DNA of 64,000 nucleotides from Nigrospora sphaerica (GCA_018287875.1 JAGVVL010000015.1:868001-932000); one strand, 5' to 3'. Shown: positions 34,845 to 47,308, counted from the stretch's first letter. The notes: generated from the sequence alone by a model not told the origin. Made by a program: numbers and translations.

Positions 34845-35369
34845 CACGACGGTTGTGGAGGGGGTTGTGTTGTCACTGGTGTGGTTTAGAGGCGACGACA
34901 GCAGGTCGAGTCGCGTAAAGTCGCTGACCGGTTGCCCAATTGAGCACTCCAGCAAGCCGAGCCAATCCTCACTGGACAATTCTCGCAGGCTGATCCGGGC
35001 AGTGGGTGCGCGTCCCTGGTCAATTGACTTTTGCAGGCGGATACGCGATGAGGAATAAGTGATGGCGGTGGAGGCAGTGACCTCAATCAGCCGGCTGCTG
35101 TGTATTTTTTTCTAGGTAGGTGTCGAGCTGGAAGGGGGGAGGAATCGGCGACGGCCAGACGCTCTTGTCATGGGAGGGAAGAAGGGGGAGTAGGGAAGAG
35201 TGGCGAAAAAGAGTTCCGAGGGCGTCCGAAGGTCTTATTGCAGCGCATATGCAACCCAAGTCAGACGAGAGATGGGAAGAGACCGGGCGGACGGCGGAAG
35301 GGAGGAATCGGTAGGGGGTGTGTGTGCTCGCTTTACGCGATGGTCGATCCTGTGTGGCCCTTGTGGGGA

Positions 35370-35383
35370 GGGGGGGGGGGGGG
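35370..35383 (+). repeat. Poly-G tract (14 G)
   Basis: An uninterrupted run of G preceded by GGGGA. Together these could form a G-quadruplex-like structure. Confidence 0.9.
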
Positions 35384-36944
35384 TGTGCGTGAGAGAGAAC
35401 GGCCGTGATCCAAGTCGCGGGCCGGGCTGGCGAGGAGCTGAAAGGTGGAGGCTACGGCGGGTGTAGCTACGTCGGACGACGCACGTCGGCACTAGCAGAA
35501 AACGGTCAAACTGGCGGGCGTGCAGTGGTAAGGCAACGGAGCAGCAGGACGGCGAGGAACCGGGGACAGAAGAGACGGACGGGAAAGAAACCATGTGTCG
35601 GCAAACCAATTAAAAAAGGGGATTCCTCGCCCGCGCCGTCCTCAAACAGGCCCCATGCAGGTCGAACAGACAAGAGGGGACGACGCCAGCCATTACTACG
35701 TATTTTGCAGCACAAGCACAGCCCGCGCCCCCAGACCGAAGCGTGTAGCCGACGCGCGCGTGGTTACGTGTGGTGCTTTACGCGCTGCCGTGCTCACTTG
35801 TTCTGTCTCGTCCCGCCGTGGCCCATCGTGGTCCCCTCACGCCAATCAGCGTCCCCGTGCGGGTGGGGAGACGTCGCTTTTTCCCGACTCACGGGCTGGC
35901 GACAGGGGGCAAGCCGACGGGCAGGGAGATCGCTGCTTTGCCCGCATCTTGGCCATCGCCTTCATGCAATTCCCGACACCTGGTTTTTGATTTGCGAGGT
36001 CCGGCATCAGGTAGCTGGATGGCTTGTGTCTCACTGCAATGTGCCTGTCTTGGACCGTCGCCGCCAATGGTCGCGTCGTATTCTCGCCCGAAGGAACCTT
36101 GGGGGGTTGGACCACAGGGGCGGCGCAGCGAACCAACCAGCCAGGCCGGGGAGACGAGAGAGAGGTAGTCGAGGGCGATCCATTGCCGGGTCCCATCGTG
36201 AGCCTGTCGTGGCCCCGTGTCAAACGCCCGGCTCGTTTCCACGCGTAAATTGGCGCCAGGGGTACGCGCTTTTCGCGTTCTTAAGGAGGAGCATAAGCCT
36301 GCTTTTGCTTTGCCTGTCTCGCCGACCCGTCCGTGGGCGCCATGCCCATTCATGGTCTACCAACGGCAGCAGGTGAATACCGGCGCGAGGCAGTCAACTC
36401 AGGCTGGCCTTCTGACGCTGGATGCCCCGAGACGGCCCAGCTCGTGTAGGGTCGGTCGTCCTGACATCCCGAACGGGCTGCCCTACATCGAACGAGGCCT
36501 TTTCGACGAGTAAGGACGAGCAGGGCATGACGGGCCACTGCGAACCCACGACGTCGATGAACCCTATCCGGCAAGCCGACCCAACGAAGGTCAGCCACCG
36601 CAATTCCTCCTCTTACGCCGCACCAGCTCCGGATGGTCATGGCGCGACCCATGCATCGTTCTTGGCCCCACGGCGAGAGAGCTCGAGTCCGCTTGCGCTA
36701 GCTACCACCTCCCTACCCTAGGTGGTCGGTCGGGGTATCTGCACCGTCAGCACCCATCTATGCGTTCGTTCCGTAGAGGGGGCAGGCTTGGGCTGAGACA
36801 GACGAGACCCCTTCCCGCCCTTCTCCAATGACGGTGGCCAACGTGGTGCTTCGGATCAGAAGGAAACGCTCGGCCGCCCAATATGCAACCACTTTAAGTC
36901 TCCCAATGGCTGGCAACATAGGAAGCCGTCTATCGGCGCCGAGC

Positions 36945-36960
36945 GGGGGGGGGGGGGGGG
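36945..36960 (+). repeat. Poly-G tract (16 G)
   Basis: A second uninterrupted run of G in the same gene-poor interval, about 1.6 kb from the first. Confidence 0.9.
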
Positions 36961-38480
36961 CTTCTCGGATTGCCTCATACTGATCCATCATCCCGCCCGC
37001 CATCCATCAACGTGATGGCCACTGTTCGTCACCGAGGGGGGTTCGCCGGATGTACGAAAAGCAGGCTGGCCCCCTGGCTCAGCAGTTGAAGAAGAGGCAG
37101 CGCGGCTCGCTGAAATTGGTCTCAGCCTGTGTGCCGCCTGTTCGTATCATGACCTCCGTAACCTCCCGGCTTTGTGGGTGGGTATCTATTCGGCAGCTAG
37201 CCGCTGGTCACGTCACTCACTTGCCTCTTGAATCCTGCAACCATATTGCGCGTCCGAGCCATGACCCCGATGTACTCGGTGCTTCGTTGCGTATACCGAA
37301 GTTGCGATGCGGTGCCATTGCAGCATTGCTCTCAGCCCCAAGCCATCCATGCGTCGAGATGGTGGCGGTGGCACCGAAACGTCAAACCAATCGTCATGCT
37401 CCATCTCGTAGGAAGAGACGGGTTTCGGTGTGACCCATGGCCCTGGAGACTTGGCTACGGACGCGCAGGTCCACAAGTGCGCTGCAGCTCGCACATAGCT
37501 ACCCTCCTCTTGGTCGCAGGTACGATGTACATGCAGTGCCGACGGGCATATAGATCACCGAGATAACACGGTTCTCTCGGCTCTGGTCGGAGATGAGACG
37601 GGTTGTTGGACCGTCAATGGCGAGATACTACTGCGAGTTGCCCCGTGTCGTTCAGGACGCTCCGTAGATCCCCTTTGGCAGTCCGTCTCCCTTGCTTTCC
37701 TGATTGTCGCCGTCCGCCTGCGTATACAACTGGTTGTACCACCGCCACAACTCTCACCCTCTCGTCGGCTCGTCCAGGCTAAGGAGCTCCTTCGACCCCA
37801 TGTTGCCCCGCAAAGACCCGCGCGCCATGGATCAATGCCAGGGCTCCCACTCTGACAGTCTAGCACGGACCAGCTGTCCGGCCCGTGCATCGCACGATCG
37901 TCCATCCCAACCAGGAAGGGACCTCACAAACGGATCCCTGGGCGGTCTGGGCCAGCACTGATTGCTTGTTGGCCAGTTGCGTGAATTCATCCATATCTAC
38001 ATGGACATAGGTATCCGGGCATCGTACTAGTCGCAGAGTCGAACCGACCGATCAAGCATTCTTCACTCTTTTCTTGCTTCCTGTTTGGCCTCTACCCGTA
38101 TTCCATCTCCCGTCATCAGCCCACATTCATTAGCCGCCGGTCGCTCACTTTGCCTGTAGCCGTCCAGCCGTTTGTTGCTTGCAAGGTAGCGGCTTTCTCC
38201 GTGGGAAGATCGGTATCCTTGTCGGTAACCTTACAGACTACTTTCGTCTTCGCTCGACTGTCGAAAACGCAATGGCGGCATGGGATATATACTACACAAG
38301 CCGGCAGGTTGCTGCCCCATATGTCACCGAGTATGTACGGCCCTGGTGTTATCCCCCAACTATATACAAGAAGTGTAGGACCAAGTCGGCCTCCCCGACT
38401 TTGCGGCGACTAACTCCAGCCCTGAGGCGCACCGCGCGGGTTTCCGTCCCATTGTATAGCCTTCCCCCCTGGCCATCCGT

Positions 38481-39810
38481 TTAGGGGAGGTAGTTCTTCA
38501 ACAGGGAGTTGTAGTAATTGTAGGCGGTGCCACTCGGGGGCTCAAACGAGTACATGTAGTCGCCCCACCTGCCACATGGTCAGCAATACCATCCCTCAAC
38601 GCTGCGATGCTCACGGGGGATATAAACTTACCAAGGGCCACCAGCCCACCAGAGAGCGCCCAGCCAAACATCGCTGTTGGCCTTCATGTGGTCCAGCATG
38701 TTCTTGACGGCCGCCTGGCACTGCGAGTTGGGGCCGCCGGCGTACTCGCCGATGATGCCGACCTTGCCGTTGTCCTTGAGCCACTTGGTGGCGCCCACGA
38801 GCCGCTGGACGCCGATCTCGGCCGAGACGCACTCGGCGTGGGTGCCGCTGCTGTCGCTGTCGAGGTACTGGTGCATCTCATAGACGAGCTTGTTTTGCGG
38901 GTCCTTGAGGGCCACGAGGTTGGTGTTGGTGATGTTCCACGACCACGCGCCCGTCCAGGCGTTGCCCTCGGCGAAGATGTACTGCGACGTGGCGCCCACG
39001 CTGCGGATGGCGTCGATGGCGGCCTGGTTGAGGTTCAGCACGAGCGTCTGGTCCATCTCCTTGTACTCGTTGTTGGTGTCGAAGATGACTTTGGAGTTGG
39101 ACTTGAACAACGTGGCCAGCGTCTTCCAGAAGGCCGTGAAGTCGCGCGTGTCGGTGATGATGTTGCCAAAGTAGCGCCCGTAGTTGTGCGGGTCGATGAC
39201 GGCCCAGGCCCCGGCGTTAGTGATGGTGTTGACCGTCTCGGTGAAGTTGCGCAGGTACGCAGCATCAAAAGAGCCCGTCAGCTTGTTGGGCGCCATACGT
39301 TCCATCGAGAAGGCCACCCGGAAGGTGTTGTAGCCCTGGCTCGTGAGAGTCTGCTTGCGCGTTAGCGGGGGAGCGCAGCGAATGGACGAAGGGCGCTCAC
39401 CTGGATGGTCGAGGCTGAGGGGAAGTAGAAGCTGTGGAACTCGGCGTTAGTTTTCCTAGGGTGTGATCCCGAAAGGCAAGGGACACTCACTCGACGCCCC
39501 AGACGCCCGGGTATTTCCCGTCACCGAACTCGGCAACGGACTGGTTGATGCCAAACCACTTGAACTTGCCCGGCGCTGAGGTAGGGCCGGGTGCCGTGCT
39601 CGTCTTGGTGGTCGTAGCGAGAGTAGTAGTCGGCGATCCGCCCCCGGTTCCCGGAGTACACTGGCTGTACCACGTGTTTGAGAAGGTGCAAGTATAGCCA
39701 GACACGCAAGTGGTAGGGCCTGTCCATCCCTGACCACCGCACTGGGCCCACGGGCCGCCCTGGGCGAGGGCAGCGCCGGCCAAGGCACCGCTGAGGAGGA
39801 ACGACCGCAT
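38481..39810 (-). CDS. GH5 endoglucanase with N-terminal CBM1
   Basis: Secreted endo-beta-1,4-glucanase of cellulose breakdown. Five exons, 39810-39491, 39431-39401, 39350-38632 and 38568-38481, where the second is only 31 nt, give 385 aa counting four coding segments in total. The signal peptide is [18 protein letters not shown] fungal CBM1 follows ([15 protein letters not shown]...C...YSQC), then a Thr/Ser/Pro/Gly linker and the GH5 barrel from [10 protein letters not shown]. The acid/base Glu is in FDTNNEY and the nucleophile Glu in GIIGEYAGG. The C terminus ends [13 protein letters not shown], as in T. reesei EG2-type enzymes from Sordariomycetes. Introns are 59, 50 and 63 bp. The first acceptor is CACAG at 39432-39434, which gives the family sequence [13 protein letters not shown]; a nearer AG would shift the frame. 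A TATA box lies about 95 bp upstream. Confidence 0.95.
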
Positions 39811-41080
39811 CTTGTATCTGCAAACCAGTGAAATGCTCCTGCTTGACGAGGCGGGTGTCTCCGTGTCGATCAGTCGGACCTAGAGGATGGCAGGCCACCC
39901 GCCTTATATAGAGAACAGAAGCCCGCCCATGGGTCCATGACGGGGGAGGGACGGGACGTGCTCAGCAAGGACAAGATGGGACTCGGCCCGCTGGTAACGC
40001 ATGCCGTTTTCGATACGCCCCACGGAACGGCAGGGACGAAGTTTCCGGGGGTAATCTATCACGTTGGCACCAACCCACGAGGTACAAGATGCCCAGGGAG
40101 ATAGATCTTGACGGCGTCCAATCATAGCACTTCACTGGGAGAACGGGAGGCGTGTCAGCCACTTATCGCCTTGCGGGCATTGCCAACCGGATCTCTTGCC
40201 GAGTAAACGAGCAAACGAAGCTTCAGAAATGCTTGTTGTCCTGTGATATCTGCTCTGTGATGGAGCAGCGAGAGTATGGACGTTTTGAGCGTCCTTCCGT
40301 GGTTGTGGTATGATGCAGGGGGTCCCGGGGCGGCAGAGCCGGTGCTGATTGGTGGAAACAGCACCGTCGCCACTCAACTCGGGGCTCGGCGCGGTCCACC
40401 GCGGAGAGTCTAGGTCCGCTAACCGTTCTATCGGACTCGGAACGAGGGAATGGCGGCAACAACATGTCGTCGTTGTCTGCACCGTCTCACGGAATACGAG
40501 GGCGGCGCTAGCTAGTCACGCTGAACAGGTCCACAAGACGCATTGGGCGCTAGCACCCCCAGCAGGTTCGTCGTTATATGAGGCGGTAATGCACCCACCA
40601 GTGGCTTGCGGTACCTGGTAGTCCTGGATGCAAGCGCCGCGATTCCACGCCGCGGCGGGCCTTGATGCCGGCCACCACGGAACCATGAGCCATTTAGAGC
40701 AACGCGCACAGGATTCTTGGACCTGTTGACGGGCATGAGGGAGCGGTAAGCTGGTAACCATGCGGCTCTTCCCTCGTGGAAACCCCGGCAGCCGGGAACA
40801 CGCCATGAAGAAGGATAGCGTGCAATCACAGAGTTTCCAGCTCTGTCATCGCGGCACTACTATCCCTGCTTCTGGTGGGAGTAGTTGGAGCGGCGGCAGG
40901 GCCCTACCCGCGTCAGGTCTCACAGTTGGTTCAGCTGTCAGCCCATCTCTCCCAACTCTTTACGCAGCCCCTCGTCAGCGAACCAACCGCATATGATGCT
41001 CTGGCTCACCAGAACCAGCCGAAGCGAAATTCCATTCGTATTGACTCGCAGGGAAGGGCCGAGACAGTACGCCGCTATCG
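39811..41080. other. Endoglucanase promoter region
   Basis: About 1.3 kb with no coding exon. Apart from the TATA box and a CreA-like hexamer I assign no sites. The right end is the 3' flank of the polyol dehydrogenase. Confidence 0.5.
39902..39910 (-). promoter_or_regulatory. TATA box of the endoglucanase gene
   Basis: On the minus strand the sequence reads TATATAAGG, about 92-100 nt before the ATG at 39810. This is a typical position for a strongly induced fungal cellulase promoter. A CCGGGG match to the CreA consensus SYGGRG lies at 40045-40050. Confidence 0.65.
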
Positions 41081-42730
41081 CTAAACATCGACGCGGGCTT
41101 CCACGTCGTCTCGGATCTGGACCTTGATGCTGCCATTCTTTAGATCCGAACACAGCTCCATGGCTTCCATGGCCCTTTCGAGAGGAAATTCGTGAGTGAC
41201 GAGCTTTTTCAAGTCCAGAATGCCTCCCGAAAGACAGTTGATGCCTGCTGGCCAGGTGTCCCGGTACCGATTGATGAAGCGCAGATCAATCTGGTCTCAC
41301 GTTAGCTCTCCCACTTGATGTGATACCACGTGCTCAGTAAGATGTGCAAGGGCTACAACACGGGTTGTTTGTCATCGCACCGGCAATACCACGTACCTCG
41401 GACAGGGAAATATGCATAAAGGGCAGGTTGTTCATCTTCGACTTTCCCACCCCAATCACACACACGACGCCACCTCTTCGGACGGCGTAGGTTGCCAGAA
41501 TCACACTGCTTTCTACCCCGGTGCATTCAAGCACCGTCGGGGGAGCCGAATACTCGTCCTGGCCAAACAGCTTTCGCACGGCTTTCGCGTTTTCTTCCGG
41601 TGTCAACGTGGGATCGACCTGGTGGGTAAAGCACCCCGGGCTGAAGTCGCGTGCAAAATCCAAGCGCTTCGGTTCAAGGTCCGTGATGACGATAGGATGG
41701 GCGCCCTGGAGCGCTCGAATTCAGTGCGGACTCGACACAAACAGCGGCACACGAAGAAAAAGTATGAGTATGCAAGGTCGTCGGAGAGAAGTACATCACG
41801 ATGGAAGAAGTTGGAGGGGAAACGGGCAAGGGTAATGTGAGAGTGGGAGCGGGACTTGCTTACAGATGCCCGCGCAGCAGCGAGGGCTATCAGACCGATG
41901 GGACCAGCGCCGCATACGAAAACTGGTCGGCCTAACCTTAGACCACCGGTGTCGATGCCGTGAAGAACAACGCTCAAAGGCTCCAGCAGGGCTGCTTCGG
42001 AATAGGATATATTGTCGGGGAGCCTGTTGCGAAACTGTGTGAGCAACTGACTTCCCGTTCCCGTCCCAACTGCACCTTCGTCGGCGGCCACCACCAGTAC
42101 GTACTTGTGAAGCCATTTCGCTGGGTGCACCAAGTATCTCTGCAGACTCCCCTCGTATGGGTACACGCCCGCAAACCTATGAGAGCATATTAAAGAATCG
42201 CTAGGCCTAGAGGACTTGAGGACCACGAACCTGACTTCCTCGCAGAGATTATATCTGCCGGCTTGGCAGAGGAAACACTTTTCGCAGGGGACACCGGGTT
42301 CGACGGCCACTCTGTCACCTATTGGGAGACGTTAATCCGGAGATAAGGGAGTGCCGAGGTGGTTTGTTCCGTCTTGCTTTGCCAACGGCGTACCAATTTG
42401 CAAGTTGCTAACACCGTCACCCAGCTTCAGCACCACCCCGGCAGCTTCGTGGCCCAGGATGCAATCACCCTCGACGACCAGTGACCCGATCCTACCCGCC
42501 TTCCAGAAATGCATATCAGAGCTAAGAGTGCAATCAGTTCGCTGCTTGATGTCACAAAAACTGCCGACGCTGACGCGTGGTGCCGTGCTCTCTCACCCGC
42601 AGATTCCAGTGGCCTTGATATGGAGTAAAACCTCATTCGGCCCAGGCGATTTGACGGGCGCCTCGACCATCTTGATCTGATGATCGGCGGTCACCTGCAG
42701 AGAAGGGTTCGGATGCGAAGTGGTCGGCAT
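41081..42730 (-). CDS. Zn-dependent polyol dehydrogenase (L-arabinitol 4-dehydrogenase/sorbitol dehydrogenase-like)
   Basis: Seven exons, 42730-42597, 42521-42394, 42318-42231, 42176-42105, 42023-41864, 41705-41397 and 41290-41081, encode 366 aa of a medium-chain dehydrogenase. Catalytic-zinc ligands are Cys in ATGICGSDMHFWKAGRIG and His-Glu in LGHEAAG. The structural-zinc lobe is complete: PCEKCFLCQAGRYNLC. The Rossmann motif CGAGPIGLIALAAARASGA is followed by VITDLE, where the Asp at the strand end predicts NAD rather than NADP. Reading toward LAD is supported by RINGRYRDTWPAG-like text (FINRYRDTWPAGI) and LLEPLSV. Such enzymes oxidise L-arabinitol, xylitol or sorbitol to ketoses. The six introns are 54-158 bp and each restores phase. 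The gene is divergent from the transketolase-like gene at 43432, which suggests shared control. Confidence 0.9.
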
Positions 42731-43431
42731 GATGGCGGGCGTGAGATCCCGGTGACAAAGTCAGGTCTGTTTCTTCGTGGTGCGTATCGGACAGTTCTGG
42801 AGAGCCAGGGCCCCCGCGTAGCCCTGTGCAAAATCTACAAGAAGCGAATCTCGACCCAGGACGAGAATAGAGACATCATTGCGTAATCCTAGAAACGGAT
42901 GGAACGCAGCCTCTCCCCCAGTGCCCTGGGTGGTGACGGATCTGGCAAGCCGACGGTTCTAAGTGGCCTCTCCGGATTACTGTGTTAGGAATCGTATGGG
43001 GTCAAAGCCGTATCGCAGAGAACTCCGAGAGCGCTGGGAATGAGGGGATCGTGCCTACTTGAGTCCTATTGGTTGCCTGTCGATGACTGAATAGTCATAA
43101 AGGCCAATCAGGGGCCGAGGCCCCTGACAACGCCTCCGCATCCCCCGCAATGGAGTCACGCGCTATCCAACTTGTGGCAATGCCAGGGGCTCCATCTCGT
43201 GGGAACTAAGGTACATCCTAAATCCGGGATGTGTGTGACAGTCGCGATGACGGTAAGCAGATGAGGCGCTGCGACGGTACGGGCGGTTGTTTACTATTAA
43301 AGACTGCCAGGACGTTCCTCAGTATCGTCGCACTTTTACCCAACGTTGAATTTTGTTTTCTTTTCCGTCGAGTTTACGGACATCATTTCCAGAGCTCCCA
43401 TCAGTACTCCAGTGATTCCATCCGGTACAGT
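42731..43431. promoter_or_regulatory. Shared divergent promoter of polyol dehydrogenase and DHA synthase
   Basis: A 701-bp interval between two divergent start codons, with no coding sequence of its own. Both promoters must lie here. I did not identify specific operators. Confidence 0.6.
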
Positions 43432-46071
43432 ATGGCGCCAGGCTTGTTGGACGAGCCGCAGCAGCCCTCCGGCACACCGGTGGCGGCGGCTAAGGGTGTC
43501 GTAGGCACACGGGAACAGGTCGAAGAAGAAAAGGGGTCGCATGATGTTGTGCTCAAGACTTTCCGGCTGCTCATCGCCGATTTATGTCAGCATTTCTCCA
43601 TGGGTCACCCGGGGTACGTGACAGCCGTCAAATACTTGAACGGCTACCTTGACTGACCGATACCTCCAGCGGCGCCATTGGTATGGCAGCTATTGGCGTC
43701 GCGCTGTGGAAATACGTGATGCGGTATGCACCTCATACACCGGACTACTTCAACCGGGACCGCTTCGTGCTGTCCAATGGTGAGTTGACTCACGGCTCGT
43801 TTTGTGTGCTGTGGGAGAGGGACTCACCGTGTGGCCAGGCCATGCCTGTCTCTTTCAGTACGCCTTTCTGCACCTCACCGGATACAAGGCCATGTCCTTG
43901 GAACAGCTCAAATCCTACCATTCGGATCGTTACGACTCTCTGTGCCCAGGCCACCCCGAGATCGAACATGAAGGAATCGAGGTAACCACGGGGCCGCTGG
44001 GCCAGGGGATCGCCAACGCCGTGGGATTGGCCGTGGCCACGAAGCATCTGGCGGCGACTTTCAACAAGCCGGGCTACGAAATTGTGGGAAATCACACTTG
44101 GTGCATGATTGGGGACGCCTGTTTGCAGGAGGGCGTGGGTTTGGAGGCCATCTCGCTGGCCGGACACTACCGCCTCAACAACCTGACGGTGATATATGAC
44201 AACAATCAGATTACCTGCGACGGCTCGGTCGATGTGAGGCTGGCAGCCTCTGTCTAGTCCCCTGCCCCGTACCAGTTGACTAACATGCGCTAGATGACAA
44301 ACACCGAAGACGTCAATACCAAGATGCGAGCTTGTGGCTGGCATGTCATCGACGTCGAGGATGGCTGTTACGATGTTGCCGGTGTCGTCGAAGCCCTGGA
44401 GGCCGCCAGAATTTCAGAAAAGCCCACATTCGTTAACGTCCGGACGGTCATCGGATTGGGCAGCAAGAGGCAGGGAACCGCCGAGGCTCACGGGGCCGCG
44501 TTTGGCGTGGAGGACGTCGCCAACATGAAGAGGGCGTTCGGCTTTAACCCGGAGGAAAGTTTTGTCATCGGAGATACAGTCCGGCAGTTCTTCCAGGGGC
44601 TCCCAAGAAGGGGAGAGGAGTACGTGAAGACGTGGAAAGGACTGCTGGAGAGATACTCTCAGGAGTACCCTGAACTGGCGGCCAAGTTCCACAGCCGCGT
44701 CAAGGGCGAACTGAAGGGATGGGAGCAGCTGGTGCCCCAAAACTTTAGTGACCAGCCCACGGCGACTCGGGTCTCGTCGGGCATGGTTTTCAACCCCATT
44801 GCAAAAGAGGTCGACAGCTTCATGGTCGGGACCGCCGACTTGTCCCCCTCAGTAAACTTGATTTGGCCCGGCAAAGTCGACTTTCAGCATGTGAGTCCTC
44901 CATTCCCTTCTAGAGTACATGTCGGAATAATCACGGCGTGATGGTCATGTGCGGCTAGCAGCTAATCGACATTCGTTTTTTAAAGCCCGACTTGAAGACC
45001 GCTTGCGGTATCAACGGAAACTACGGGGGCCGATATATTGTAAGTGACCGGATGTCGTCTAGCACCTCTATTCGCACTCTCCTTCACTTGAAGCCTCACT
45101 GTTTTCACCTTTTCTTCCCAAACAGTGACGGGTCCAAAAGTTCTCCCATAGTACCTCGGATGGGAAGTCACTAACTCTGGGGTGTAGCACTACGGCGTGA
45201 GAGAGCACGTCATGTGCGCCATCTCCAACGGCCTGGCCGCGTTCAACCTGGGAACTATTGTTCCGGTCACGTCTTCCTTCTTCATGTTCTACCTGTACGC
45301 GTCGCCGGCAGTGCGAATGGGTAAGTGGCCCTTCCCCGGCTCGCCCGCGAAGCAAACCCCCCTCCTGGCTGACAACCGGGGAACGCAGGCGCGCTGCAAA
45401 ACCTTCAGGTCATCCACGTCGCCACGCACGACTCGGTGGGCATGGGCGAGGACGGGCCGACACACCAGCCCATCGAGAACGCCGCCCTCTTCCGCGCCAT
45501 GCCGAACCTCTTGTACATCCGGCCGGGCGACAGCGAGGAGGTGGCCGGGGCGTGGACCGTGGCCATCTCGCACCGGACAACGCCGACCATCATCTCCACC
45601 AGCCGCCACAAGCTGCCTCAGCACGCGCAAACGAGCCGCGCGGGGGTCGCGCGGGGCGCCTACGTCCTGGAGGAGAACGAAAGCGCCACCCTGACGCTGC
45701 TGGGAGTGGGGGCGGAGCTGTCTCACGCCGTGGGCGTGGCCAAGCGGCTGCGCGAACAGCATGGCATCCAAACCCGCGTGGTGAGCTTCCCATGCCAACG
45801 ACTTTTTGAGAGCCAACCCCGTGAGTATCAGCGTGATACATTGCGACGACACCGAATGCCGGTCGTGGTGATTGAACCGTACGCACCCAACGGTTGGGAG
45901 CGTTATGCTGACGCCGCTTGCTGCCTCAAGCGATTCGGGCATTCGCTCCCGGGTCCTGTCGTCTACAAATACTTCGGGTTCGATGTAGAGACGCTGACGG
46001 CGCGGGTGCTGGGATACTTGGACCTGCTCAAGTCAGATGAGCTGCTGAGGCGCGAATTTGTCGAGTTGTAG
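43432..46071 (+). CDS. Dihydroxyacetone synthase / transketolase
   Basis: Seven exons, 43432-43613, 43670-43779, 43839-44233, 44294-44890, 44986-45039, 45188-45320 and 45389-46071, encode 717 aa. Family blocks include MGHPGGAIGMAAIG, NGHACLFQYAFLHLTGY and TGPLGQGIANAVGLA. The thiamine-diphosphate motif is GDACLQEG...NNLTVIYDNNQITCDGS. The catalytic Glu lies in YGVREHVMCAI, and the substrate segment is HDSVGMGEDGPTHQPIE. Phrases such as GFNPEESFVIGD and EPYAPNGWERYADAACCLKR look more like dihydroxyacetone synthase than housekeeping transketolase. DHAS transfers a ketol unit from xylulose 5-phosphate to formaldehyde. The C terminus FVEL is not a PTS1, unlike peroxisomal yeast DHAS. All six introns (56-148 bp) keep phase. 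Which acceptor aldehyde is used cannot be decided from sequence. Confidence 0.9.
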
Positions 46072-46418
46072 GGTCGTGCAAGCACGGCTCGTAGAGAATA
46101 CGGAACACACGCATATCCCCATCGCCTCGCGACCATTTCTGCATTGATTTTGTCCCTTCTGGGCATAACAAGCGGGAGACTGCGATTAGAACTGTCTTTC
46201 CAACGACAGCGGGGAATCATGTTTTATACTGAAGCATGACCAAGTCTAACTCCTAAAATTTGGGACCACTTCTTCATCTCAAGCGCAAGTCGCGCGCCAT
46301 AGCTCATAACTCGTACTGCAAACATCGGTATGTCTGCTCATGTGCGCACCGCGCAGAAAATGCGTGGGTTTTGGGCGCTGGGTGTTCTTTCACGCTCCAA
46401 TGTGCGGAGGCTCTCCTC
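46072..46418. other. Intergenic region, convergent 3' ends
   Basis: Spacer between the converging transketolase-like and ASF1 genes. No gene is seen. Confidence 0.5.
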
Positions 46419-47308
46419 CTAGTGAACCATGACCTCAGGATTGGGCTTCTTGTTGTTGTCGGTGGGCTTGTCGTCCAGCTCCATGGCATCATCCCCGCCA
46501 GCCTCCATATCGTCCTCCTCCAGCTCATCCTCGCTCTCGTTCTCGAGGTCAACACTGCCATCATCAGAGATGTCCTCCTCCTCAGCTGGCTCGGCGGTTT
46601 CAATGCCTCCCATCTCGGCATCGCCACCAGCAGCCTCGGCGGCAGCTTCGCCGTTCTTAGCAGCAGCGTTGACAAGTTCCTCCTCCTCAGCCTCCTCGGC
46701 GAGCTCCTCGGCGCCATATTCATCCTCATCGGGCTGAGCATCGGCTTCGGGCTGCTCCGGGGGAAATTCGGCGGGTGCGGAGGCTTCCGAGTCCCTGATT
46801 CCAGTTAGCCGGGCCATGTCCCGTCCCAAGGGGAAAGACAGGGTACATACCACTTGATGGCAAAGCGGGTGACACGGGGCTTGTCGGCCAGGACATTGCG
46901 CCGAATTTTCTCAATAATGGGCTTGGCGGGCGGGTCTGCGCTCAGCTCATCTGACTCGTACTCGTTGTTGACGTAGTAGCCAACGCGAATGAACTCGCGA
47001 CCATCGTAGGCGCAGGTTAGGAGGACCACCGTAACGCCCAGGACATCGGCGTCGGGAATGCGTTTAGTATCGGGGGCATCGGCCTCAAAAACGAACTTGT
47101 TGACGCCGACAGGAATGGGGCCGACAAGGAGGGAGTCGAGTTCCTGGTCGTACTGGTCCGAAGTGGCAGAGCCGACGTAGGTCAGCTTCCACTCGAGATC
47201 CTTCTCCAGCTGCTCGAGGCACTCGAAGGTAATCTCGAACACGTATTTGTCTGTGAACTTGGCGGGGTTGTTGAGGATGTTGACACCCAGCAGCGAGACG
47301 ACCGACAT
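46419..47308 (-). CDS. ASF1: Histone H3-H4 chaperone Asf1
   Basis: Two exons, 47308-46851 and 46794-46419, give 277 aa. Residues 1-155 are the conserved immunoglobulin-like core, starting [20 protein letters not shown] and including [33 protein letters not shown] and [13 protein letters not shown]. The core binds H3-H4 for replication-coupled and replication-independent nucleosome assembly. The rest is a long acidic tail (Glu/Asp/Ala), as in other fungal Asf1 proteins. The 56-bp intron (46795-46850, GTATGT) lies exactly at the end of the core, after RFAIKW. The ATG at 47308 is the conserved N terminus. Confidence 0.97.

Larger units (their letters stand above)
34845..38480. other. Gene-poor interval, 3.6 kb, with two poly-G tracts
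   Basis: No convincing gene. The longest open frame (35405-36376) is basic, of mixed composition and without motifs. Two long G runs are listed separately. The left end should be the promoter of the KEN-box gene. The endoglucanase ends at the right edge. Confidence 0.5.

Noticed and set aside
35405..36376. 323-codon plus-strand open frame in the gene-poor interval
   Set aside because: Basic, motif-free, low-bias composition, with overlapping open frames on both strands. I could not support it as a gene.
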